The notes beneath the pieces were generated by a model. That model did not search any database. It was not told the DNA's origin and saw only the letters and a program-made list of their open reading frames with translations. Below, one piece after another: positions 17,801 to 25,005 of a stretch of DNA of 46,395 nucleotides (the first letter of the stretch is position 1; each line of letters starts with the position of its first letter). The stretch lies in NCBI GenBank assembly GCA_020848195.1, contig JADLAP010000305.1:1-46395 (forward strand), read 5' to 3'. This stretch comes from Phycisphaeraceae bacterium (GTDB taxonomy: Bacteria > Planctomycetota > Phycisphaerae > Phycisphaerales > Phycisphaeraceae). A program made the position numbers and the translations under genes.

Positions 17801-20697
17801 ATGCCGTTTCAGTGTCGCCGGCCAGTATTGACTTTCGTGGCGGCTTGCAAGTCACCGAACCGGCAGCCGATTCGCTCGAAGTGAAAATTTTGTCAGGCAA
17901 TGGATTGGTTGCGCTCACAGATTCAATAAAAGTTTTGCGTAAGGCCAATCGTTCGGGCTTGGCCTTCGTTTCAGATTCCATGTTTGTTGCGGCTTTGGAT
18001 TCATCGCATATTTCCGGGATTGTTTCATCTGATATTATTGACGGTTCAATTTTGACGGCTGATTTAGCCAATTCGGTAGCCGACTCTAACAAAATTAAAA
18101 CTGCACACATTACGTCTCTGGGCATTAAAGACGGGAATGTTAATACGGCCGATCTTGCCGCGAGCGCTGTAACCGGGGCGAAGATTGCCAGCAACACAAT
18201 TGACGGAACCAAGATAGCACTCGGCAGCGATGCTCAGGGCGATGTGATGTATTATAACGGGACTGATTGGGTAAGGCTTGCGGCAGGAACGTCCGGACAA
18301 TTTTTTAAAACCAATGGCGCTGGCGCCAATCCGGCCTGGGCGACAGTGAGCGGCGGCGGGGGTTCGGCTGATTTTGATTTTGGTTTTTTTATGCTGGATG
18401 CCGTTCAAAGCACAGATATTAGTAACGGTGACCATGTAAAATGGCAGGCGGTTGCGGGTTTATCGGGAACTACGATTGTGATGGATACATCAACAACGTA
18501 TTCAGCAACAAACAATGCGGCCAGTATGGGACGGTTTACCGTAACTGAAAATGCCAATTACACCATCCGGGCAGTTTTACGAGTTAACTTTTCGGTTACT
18601 CCATCGTCGCCGTTTGAATTTCAAATTTATGACGCTACCAACGGCGCGGCCAAAACAAACAGCACCACGGGGACATTGCTTTCGAGTGAGGGTGCAAATA
18701 GCGACTACACGTCTGTTTATGAAGCAGTGTACTACGGCCCGCTGGTGACAAGCGTAAAATATGAGATCCGCTTAACGGCAACGACAAATTTAAGCGGGAT
18801 TCGGATTCCTAACACATTTCTATATATCACGAAAATGTCAGCCAGTAGTTCAAGCTCGGGCGACATTACTTCTGTGGTTGCTGGCGATGGATTGAAGGGC
18901 GGTGCAACTTCAGGCGATGCAACTCTTGACGTTAATCCCAAATTGTCGGGCGTGGGACGATTGGCTATTACCAGCGATTCGCTTTTTGTTAATGTAAACT
19001 CGATTGACTCGACACGAACAATTGACGGCGCTCTGATAAATTCAGATATTCGCGTTGCAACCCTTGATTCAACGCGATACAAACAACTTGCGATTTCAGC
19101 GGGTGATATTAACGATGGGGCAATTTTAAATTCTAAATATGCGGCCAGTTCAATTACCGCGGCAAAAATGGCGAATGGTGATCATGGCGATTTCACCTAT
19201 ACCAGCAACGTTGCAGCAATTGATGCCGATGCGGTTTTGTGGAATGAAATTGGAGACGCGGGCAGCGATGCAACGATTGCAATGGGCGCCCATGAAACTG
19301 ATTTAACTTCAACGATAGATGCCAGTGGGGAAGCTGTTTTAACGATCACAAACACAGACGCAGACGCAGCAAATGACAATGCTTTAATTGACTTGCGGCA
19401 TAATGATGGTGCAGATGCTAACGTGTTTTATTTGCGCATGATTGGTGATAACGATGGTACGCCAACCAATGACTTTCTCTTTTCGCAGGCCGGGTTTACC
19501 TCAACTTTGCCAGTGAATGTTCCCGCTGAGGTCTATGATGCAACGGGTTGGAATGGCGACACCGGCGCGCCACAAAAAGATGCAGTGCGCGATGAAATGG
19601 AAAATCGGCAACCGCTGGACGCCGATTTAACTGACTTGGCTGATGGTTCGTTGACCGGGACAAAGATAGGATTCGCAGACACCGATAATAATTTTACTGC
19701 TACTGATCTTCAGACGGCTATTGAAGAGCTGGACGATGTGATCAATGGCGGAGTCCCAAACTCAGCGACAGCAAAAGTAGACTGGAGTCAATTGACTAAC
19801 GTTCCGGCCGGTTTTGCGGATGGAACCGATGACGGCGCAGGTGGCGGTTATGCAACGATTCAAGAAGAAGGCAGCGGACTTACACAACGCACAACGCTTA
19901 ATTTTATCGGTTCAAGTTTTACAGCGGCGGATAATTCTGGCGCGTCGAAAACGGAGTTGACCGCAGATAGTGACTTAGATGCGCTGGCAAGCAATTCCAC
20001 AAATGGTCTATGGGCACGAACGGGTAGCGGTACTGGTGCAGCGCGGACAATCACCGGCACGACAAATCAAATAACTGTTACCAATGGCGACGGCGTTTCA
20101 GGCAACCCGACGATTGACATTGGAGCGAATGTTCTGACCAACGCTTCAACTCATACATTGACCAACAAAACGTATGACACGCAAGGGACGGGAAATGTTT
20201 TCGGTGATATTTCTGAGTTTGATCTCGGTCCAGAATTATGGGTTCGCCAGAGCTCGACGCTCGATTCGGCTTATGTGGGCACGAACGTCAAACGCTTCTC
20301 ATTTCAATTCGATGCGTCCACCGATGAAATTGTTAGATGCTCATTTCGCTTGCCGTCCTACACGGCGACTTCAACCACATTTGACCTTGTAATTTTTTGG
20401 TACTCGGCCGCGGCAACGAGCGGTTCAGCCGTATTTGGATTGGCCGAAGCCAACAGCGCGGCCGCAGCGAACTTTGACCCGGCACTTTCTGCGATTACCT
20501 ACACGCAAACAACAACGAGCGGCTCAGCGGGCAACATCAATTCAACTACAATTTCACTTTCATCGCCGGGATGGGCGGCAGGTGATTTGGTAACTCTGTA
20601 TTTGCGCCGCGATGCTGATGGCACGGGCGGAACTGATTCCATGACCGGCGACGCAATTATGATTGGTGCAACCGGTAAAATTTCGGTGACTAAATGA
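14851..20697 (+). CDS. Giant exported tail-fibre/adhesin-like protein (1948 aa)
   Basis: Largest gene. It starts at GTG, overlapping the previous stop by one base, with a signal peptide (LIRLLAVTLTLWAPGLLLSQ). Residues ~30-110 form a beta domain (VGVFKKPNGQPQPGLRVTFS). The body is repetitive and fibre-like, with Gly-rich hinges. Two FRVRDDG modules lie near residues 440 and 977. A ~47-residue module ending VDWSQL-NVPAGFADG occurs near 921-968 and 1615-1660. Residues ~1180-1330 resemble a C1q/TNF-like jelly roll, and the last ~150 form a separate beta domain. No S74 peptidase signature is seen. The place is that of a host-recognition fibre, but the signal peptide implies export; it may instead be a surface adhesin. 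Confidence 0.75.
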   Translation: MKNLIRLLAVTLTLWAPGLLLSQSPTDFSSLVGVFKKPNGQPQPGLRVTFSRNTLNGVLINLGPVSYHTNNDGKLFTADGDTIKFYRLSTVYVECNVAGYNVPGGVQIQIPDDSTFDLAALQPPTPFTGSHFNIFSKIKTITGTYPIADAQNDSLALVSTDNSIGIAGTASTDRIDFTIPALSITDAKIANAAGIALSKLATGSTGQILVGDGTGVLTYRTLAGDATITSLGVLSVVDDSHNHTTSTISGLDASNDFTSGFLPVARGGLGQSISSLNNGRLIVSSGGVIGERSALASNALVVGDATSAVTVLPLGTANYIVGMNSGGSANEYKQFLGTSNQITLTPGASSLTFSLPQSIATSSLVQFKRALLDTLRFSDNGGIIANDDTLYFYDNSGVFQFKLALDNPPTAGFVLKAGAGRVVTFQADATGGGGGGGTSFRVRDDGSLISSALQSIDFRGGLQAVAAAADSLNIFVIGSDGIKADTDTLRIIMASNSGLYAKAGSGALDSLMIYLNGSTLEKTATGLRIAAGGVSSNELASITSAQLAGKITNETGSGLAVFGTSPTITTPTISGAIAFPSGVRQTFAPDATLAGLNWGSLAADPSSPANGDVWYRTDTGKFRGRQNGSNVDFIGAATAAWSSLTAPTSAVSLVSNADAETVTFSMQSSFSSGSMVTIEQATGNPTGGILFDINTNDADVIPLRFTAGGTTNGVQMSSVGVLSPIGFGGIDANTYKGNEEIADVDIIDDLKLQMITVADSAAANGFFSANVIQFWVNDADTSIRAKAKTSSGNYVNVELGGGSGGGGSFDQAGNYTLTGQWNFISAEILGANALRLEGTTDNNIYNIIATDDPTSASATFKLPNLAGSSTVYFVTDATKITDLDGLGLSISGTALTFDPTELSSGAIAGTKIAFSDPDGNFTATDIDAAVAEFDDVINGGLPNATTGKVDWSQLVNVPAGFADGADDTGGGGGSGDFRVRDDGNAVSVSPASIDFRGGLQVTEPAADSLEVKILSGNGLVALTDSIKVLRKANRSGLAFVSDSMFVAALDSSHISGIVSSDIIDGSILTADLANSVADSNKIKTAHITSLGIKDGNVNTADLAASAVTGAKIASNTIDGTKIALGSDAQGDVMYYNGTDWVRLAAGTSGQFFKTNGAGANPAWATVSGGGGSADFDFGFFMLDAVQSTDISNGDHVKWQAVAGLSGTTIVMDTSTTYSATNNAASMGRFTVTENANYTIRAVLRVNFSVTPSSPFEFQIYDATNGAAKTNSTTGTLLSSEGANSDYTSVYEAVYYGPLVTSVKYEIRLTATTNLSGIRIPNTFLYITKMSASSSSSGDITSVVAGDGLKGGATSGDATLDVNPKLSGVGRLAITSDSLFVNVNSIDSTRTIDGALINSDIRVATLDSTRYKQLAISAGDINDGAILNSKYAASSITAAKMANGDHGDFTYTSNVAAIDADAVLWNEIGDAGSDATIAMGAHETDLTSTIDASGEAVLTITNTDADAANDNALIDLRHNDGADANVFYLRMIGDNDGTPTNDFLFSQAGFTSTLPVNVPAEVYDATGWNGDTGAPQKDAVRDEMENRQPLDADLTDLADGSLTGTKIGFADTDNNFTATDLQTAIEELDDVINGGVPNSATAKVDWSQLTNVPAGFADGTDDGAGGGYATIQEEGSGLTQRTTLNFIGSSFTAADNSGASKTELTADSDLDALASNSTNGLWARTGSGTGAARTITGTTNQITVTNGDGVSGNPTIDIGANVLTNASTHTLTNKTYDTQGTGNVFGDISEFDLGPELWVRQSSTLDSAYVGTNVKRFSFQFDASTDEIVRCSFRLPSYTATSTTFDLVIFWYSAAATSGSAVFGLAEANSAAAANFDPALSAITYTQTTTSGSAGNINSTTISLSSPGWAAGDLVTLYLRRDADGTGGTDSMTGDAIMIGATGKISVTK

Positions 20698-21296
20698 GAA
20701 TGAAAACTTTTTTAATCATCCTTTTTGCTCCGATACTTGCTGTTGCACAGGTAACGGTTTCATATCAGGTTGATGCCAGCACTGACGATGCAGTCGAAAC
20801 TGCCGCCGGTTCTGTGAGTACGACCGGGACCGGCGCCCCAATCGCAACAAAGGCACAAGTTAATTGGGGAGGAGCAAGATTTTTAAATGTGCTTATTCCT
20901 CAAGGCGCAACGATTGTTAGCGCAACATTGACTTGTGTGGATACCGTTGCTGCCCGCGTAATAGATGCGACGATTTATTGCGAAGCAGCGGACAATGCCG
21001 CAACTTTCAGCACTGCATCTAATAATATTTCAGGCCGGACGCGAACATCGAATAGTGTCGCTTGGGATGTTGCAAGCACGAATACAAGCGGTGATGTTTC
21101 GCCGAGCCTTGCCGCATCATTGCAAGAGGTAATTAACCGTACTGGATGGGTTAGCGGAAATTCGATAGTAGTCATATTGAGTATCGATACAAATGGGACG
21201 GCGGTTTCTCGTTCATTTAATGCCAACCCTACTAAAGCCGCAATTTTGCAGATAACGTATACGACGCGGCGGTTACGGCGTTCATTTTCTTTCTAA
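20694..21296 (+). CDS. Exported beta-sandwich (CBM-like) protein
   Basis: 200 aa with a signal peptide cut at LAVA|Q. The mature part follows a carbohydrate-binding-like beta-sandwich pattern: ARFLNVLIPQGATIVSATL, VAWDVAS, then SLQEVINRTGWVSGNSIVVI. It ends in a basic tail RRLRRSFSF. The ATG overlaps the stop of the giant fibre gene (ATGA); an ATG at 20700 is an alternative. Likely binds a surface glycan or works with the neighbouring fibre; the ligand is unknown. Confidence 0.6.
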   Translation: MRMKTFLIILFAPILAVAQVTVSYQVDASTDDAVETAAGSVSTTGTGAPIATKAQVNWGGARFLNVLIPQGATIVSATLTCVDTVAARVIDATIYCEAADNAATFSTASNNISGRTRTSNSVAWDVASTNTSGDVSPSLAASLQEVINRTGWVSGNSIVVILSIDTNGTAVSRSFNANPTKAAILQITYTTRRLRRSFSF

Positions 21297-21308
21297 GAAA
21301 GGAATTTT

Positions 21309-22193
21309 ATGCGTGTGCTATTGGCGATTTTACTTTTGTTGGCAGCTTGTGAAAATGATATGTCAAATCAGCGAAATTTAGTTGATAGTAATGTCATGCA
21401 ACAGCAAGCGGGGACACGTTATTTGGATTCTTTATTTAGCAGTGTCTCAATTAAATCGAATGTGAGTTATGGCAGTGCCTACAACCCATACAAAGATAAA
21501 ACTGAAAATTTGCTGCTCGATGTCTATCGTCCTGGCAGTGATAATGCAACAGGACGTTGGGTGATTGTCTTTGTTTACGGCGGCGGATTTTGGCAAGGAA
21601 ATAAAATCATACCTATCAATGTTGCTTGGTGCAAAACGATGGCAAAGACGGGCTTCGTGGTTTTCGCTATCGAATACAGAAAGTTGCCGCAAACACAAAT
21701 ATTCGCGGACACCACAAAAAGAATTGATCTGGGTACGCCGTTGGTTGGGGCAGATACGCGCGCGGCGATACGTTTCATTCGAGCGAACGCGAATAACTAT
21801 AAAATCGATCCTAATAAAATAGTTGCCATGGGAACTTCGAGCGGAGGTTTTGGGGTGATGGCTGCAACTTATGATGCGGCATTGGATTCGCTCAATTCTT
21901 CGAATCTGGGATATTACGGGACTCCTAATTTGTGCATTGAAACCAGTGGTGGTATGCCGTTAGCAACAATCGACCGCATTGAGGCCGATGAAAATTCCTG
22001 CTACCTTATCCATTGTACACAAGACCCAATTCCATTTTCTCCTTATGCGCTGGAGTGCTATAATCAAGCCGTGAGTGTTGGAATTGATGTTGAACATTGG
22101 TGGATTGACGGACTTTGTCACGGCGCTATTAAATGTTGTCGTGATGAGTTTTATACTCGCGCAACAGAATGGATTTTTGCGAGATTCAATTAA
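21309..22193 (+). CDS. Lipoprotein alpha/beta-hydrolase esterase
   Basis: Carboxylesterase or deacetylase-like enzyme, 294 aa. The N-terminus ends its hydrophobic core with LLAAC, a lipobox, so the protein is predicted to be lipid-anchored. The oxyanion motif is YGGGFW (about 90-95), and the nucleophile elbow is GTSSGG with Ser177. A likely catalytic His lies in GLCHGAI near residue 276. It resembles BD-FAE/esterase-lipase family members that remove acyl groups from polysaccharides. In this cassette it may de-acylate host capsule or O-antigen and so alter phage adsorption. An aaagga Shine-Dalgarno sequence precedes the ATG. Confidence 0.8.
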   Translation: MRVLLAILLLLAACENDMSNQRNLVDSNVMQQQAGTRYLDSLFSSVSIKSNVSYGSAYNPYKDKTENLLLDVYRPGSDNATGRWVIVFVYGGGFWQGNKIIPINVAWCKTMAKTGFVVFAIEYRKLPQTQIFADTTKRIDLGTPLVGADTRAAIRFIRANANNYKIDPNKIVAMGTSSGGFGVMAATYDAALDSLNSSNLGYYGTPNLCIETSGGMPLATIDRIEADENSCYLIHCTQDPIPFSPYALECYNQAVSVGIDVEHWWIDGLCHGAIKCCRDEFYTRATEWIFARFN

Positions 22194-22301
22194 ATCTTAA
22201 ATATCGACAGGATCAAAATTTTGCGGCAAAGGACTTTTTAATTCAGGTGGTGACGTGTGGCGGCGATGAATCCGATTACGAATTGATTTAGGAAAGAACC
22301 T

Positions 22302-22550
22302 ATGAACCAGCAACCGCACAAGGATGGATTTTGGAAAATTCTAACCAGTGTCCTCTTTACGATTCTGTTAAGCATGATTGGGTACATCGTGAATCAGAAT
22401 GACGGAAAAATAAAATCCCTGGAGGACTGGCGCGTTAAACATGAAGAGCTTGAGCGCGCTGAAATGGCCGTGCTGCATTCGCGTTTGGCGGCAATTGAAA
22501 CCAAGCTCGACTTACTTCTGAACGATAAATTGACAGGACTGAAAAAATGA
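22302..22550 (+). CDS. Small membrane protein with coiled coil (XhlA-like)
   Basis: 82 aa. One transmembrane segment (ILTSVLFTILLSMIGYIV, about 13-30) is followed by a charged coiled coil (KSLEDWRVKHEELERAEMAV, AAIETKLDLLL). The order looks like a reversed hemolysin-XhlA/holin-accessory protein. The Shine-Dalgarno sequence ggaaag precedes the ATG, and the stop overlaps the next gene (ATGA). Possible lysis accessory; function not proven. The 107-bp gap before it shows no clear element. Confidence 0.6.
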   Translation: MNQQPHKDGFWKILTSVLFTILLSMIGYIVNQNDGKIKSLEDWRVKHEELERAEMAVLHSRLAAIETKLDLLLNDKLTGLKK

Positions 22551-23227
22551 AGATAACAATTTTTATCGTCTTACTTGCCGCCGGCGCATTTGCACAGCCG
22601 CACTTCAGTGATAACGCGCCGGTGGTTTTTCAATGGAACGCAAACACCGAGCCGGATTTGGCCGGCTACAAGCTTTATTGGGACACTAATTCAAGCGCGC
22701 CGTATGCTAATTCGTTAAGCGTGGGCAATGTGCTGACGAAAAGCTTGACGCTTGCCGCCGGCACTTACTACGCCGCACTCACGGCGATTGACAATAGCGG
22801 GAACGAAAGTGGCTATTCGTCGGAATTGAATTTTATCATTGACGCGGGCGGCAGCACGCCAACAACAACGGACTCGATAACCGTGAAATGGAACCGGCCT
22901 ACGCGCTACGACAACGGCGAAATTCTGCCGCCGGAAAATATTTCAAGCTATGACGTAGTGGCGCGGCTTTACACCGACCCCGATTGGAGTGGAGCCACTA
23001 CCATTAAAAGCGGAGTAGCGCCGACATCTACCAATCCAGTCACGGCAGAAATTGGAATTTCCCTGGCCGATGGCACGTATTACATTGGCGTTTACTGCTA
23101 CACCGATGAGGGCACACTTGTGCGCGGCGTCATTTCTGATTATGCTCTTGTGACTGTGCCGGTGACCGTGACCTCCAGAAAATCCTTAGGGGCGAAAAAT
23201 GTTATTGTGATCCCGAGGGAACAATGA
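22547..23227 (+). CDS. Exported protein with two FnIII-like domains
   Basis: 226 aa, signal peptide cut at GAFA|Q. Domain 1 (about 18-100) has the FnIII signature VFQWNANTEPDLAGYKLYW, GTYYAALTAIDNSGNES. Domain 2 (about 108-205) repeats it as ITVKWNRPTRYDNGE, SSYDVVARLY, GTYYIGVYCYTDEG. The C-terminus is basic then ends REQ. FnIII domains act as spacers or binding modules in extracellular bacterial proteins and in phage tails. ATGA overlaps on both sides. Confidence 0.75.
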   Translation: MKITIFIVLLAAGAFAQPHFSDNAPVVFQWNANTEPDLAGYKLYWDTNSSAPYANSLSVGNVLTKSLTLAAGTYYAALTAIDNSGNESGYSSELNFIIDAGGSTPTTTDSITVKWNRPTRYDNGEILPPENISSYDVVARLYTDPDWSGATTIKSGVAPTSTNPVTAEIGISLADGTYYIGVYCYTDEGTLVRGVISDYALVTVPVTVTSRKSLGAKNVIVIPREQ

Positions 23228-25005
23228 GACGAATTTTTATTTTGCTCTTGCTGGTTAGAGTTGCATCGGCACAAACAATCACTGATACTGAAAAAGCTTC
23301 ATGGCTGGCGCGCAAGGGGTGTCTCCATGACAAATGGAACGGCTCGACTTGCAGTGACAACATGACCAGCAACCGGGCCATGGCGTTAATGCTGAACGGC
23401 GAATACAGCGCCAATCAAAGCGCCATCGACGCCTACTATAATTCATTGCCCGCGTCAACGCCGTGGTTTGACGGCGCGCGCGAAAGCGGTATGGAGGCCC
23501 TGCAGGGATATTATTGGTTCGGCAACACGCTTGCCAGTGGGGTAAAAACGACGCTGTTCAATGCTCTTAGCGCGATGCCCGGGGATGATTACTATTGGGC
23601 GCAAGCCTGGAACAACGGGCAAATAAATTGTGTGACCGTGCGTTACATTATGGCCTACAAAACAAACTATAATGGCACGTGTCAATATGGCCCGGGCGAC
23701 ATGGGGCTTGATGCGCCGGCAACCTTTACATGGGAGGGCACGACATACACGGCCGGCGGCACTTACAACACGAAAGAACTTTGCCGCGATTGGCTTTACG
23801 CATGGATGTCTCGTTTCATCAATGGCGATTATCTGCATGGAGAAATGAGAAGTGAAACTTATTCTTATCACTTCATCAATTGCTTGATCACATTGGCCGA
23901 TGATAGAATGGTGAGCGATCCCACCATGCGCGCGCGGGCGGCATTGACGGCCGATTTATTTCTGCTTGAACATGGCATGGCGTCAAATAATCATCATTTG
24001 AGCGGGCCACTTGGGCGTACCTACATGACCTCACACATTAACGGAACTTACTGGTTCTTCCCCTTCGATGCTTATTTCGGTGGCCCCTATCAAGTGCATT
24101 ACGGAAACAAGGGCGGATTTTTCGTTTCTCAGTATCGTATGCCTCCCGTGGATGAAGATGCCGGCCGCTATCAAGATGAACCGGCCGGCTATGCACATAT
24201 CGTCAAGACATCCATGCAGCGGGCATACATGTACGTGAACAAGCTTTTCACGTTGGGCTGTGACCCCGACGGCGGCGACTGGTGCCTGGAACTCAACAGC
24301 AACAACAGCGGGCCGTTTCCCGTGGCGCGGCCGGGATTCAACTTTCGATTATGGGTGAATGATAATCCTGACGATCTAAATGAATCGTCATGCTCTGGCG
24401 AATGCTACAGCGACATGGGGAAGAACGGCCATCAATATCTTGACGCCATTTATATTTCCGGCGCCGGTCTCATTCTTCACCAAGCACTTTCAACCAATTC
24501 ATGGGATTTTCAGGAGGGCAATACCGGAACATGGGCTTTTAAACGGGAAGGCAATACGGCGGTGGCGATCGCACTCCAAGACGGGCAGGGTGTGATTGAA
24601 GTCTCGCGGCTCGGAATTGATGAAACGGATTATGCCACGTTTAAAGCGAAGTTCGGGAGCAATCCTTACACGGGAACGGGTGCGCGGTTCATTGATGAAA
24701 ATACTTACCGCACGCGGCGCGGGACTTTTATCACCGATAGCAGCGGATCGACGTATTACAAAGATGGGCCGGGCGCCTTCGTGAAAATGTATAGCAACTG
24801 GCCGCGCTTCACGGTGACAGAAGTAACCAACTTAAACTCGCCGGTTGCGATTATCACCAATCCATCAAACCAAAATTTCACCGTCACTCGACACGGGCAA
24901 ACGATCAATTACGATTTCGCTAATTGGGCGTCAAGCGGCGACACTGAGCCTCCCGTTGATACCACGCCGCCGGCGACTCCGACTAATTTTAGAATAAGTC
25001 AATGA
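23224..25005 (+). CDS. Exported polysaccharide lyase/hydrolase-like (alpha-toroid) protein
   Basis: 593 aa, signal peptide cut at VASA|Q. The mature part is rich in Trp, Tyr and His with helical segments such as GMEALQGYYWFGNTLASGV, NNHHLSGPLGRTYMTSHING and MQRAYMYVNKLFTLG. This looks like an alpha/alpha-toroid followed by a beta domain (about 430-560), the build of heparinase- or alginate-type polysaccharide lyases. HH and Tyr/His-rich stretches could be catalytic, but I cannot name the residues. The C-terminus stops at TPPATPTNFRISQ, only the first strand of an FnIII domain. Probable glycan depolymerase; family not certain. Confidence 0.55.
   Translation: MRRIFILLLLVRVASAQTITDTEKASWLARKGCLHDKWNGSTCSDNMTSNRAMALMLNGEYSANQSAIDAYYNSLPASTPWFDGARESGMEALQGYYWFGNTLASGVKTTLFNALSAMPGDDYYWAQAWNNGQINCVTVRYIMAYKTNYNGTCQYGPGDMGLDAPATFTWEGTTYTAGGTYNTKELCRDWLYAWMSRFINGDYLHGEMRSETYSYHFINCLITLADDRMVSDPTMRARAALTADLFLLEHGMASNNHHLSGPLGRTYMTSHINGTYWFFPFDAYFGGPYQVHYGNKGGFFVSQYRMPPVDEDAGRYQDEPAGYAHIVKTSMQRAYMYVNKLFTLGCDPDGGDWCLELNSNNSGPFPVARPGFNFRLWVNDNPDDLNESSCSGECYSDMGKNGHQYLDAIYISGAGLILHQALSTNSWDFQEGNTGTWAFKREGNTAVAIALQDGQGVIEVSRLGIDETDYATFKAKFGSNPYTGTGARFIDENTYRTRRGTFITDSSGSTYYKDGPGAFVKMYSNWPRFTVTEVTNLNSPVAIITNPSNQNFTVTRHGQTINYDFANWASSGDTEPPVDTTPPATPTNFRISQ

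Noticed and set aside
14036-20060. Several long minus-strand ORFs under the LamG tail gene and the giant fibre gene
   Set aside because: They lie antisense to continuous, repeat-bearing or domain-bearing genes and have low-complexity Ser/Ala/Pro translations typical of shadows.
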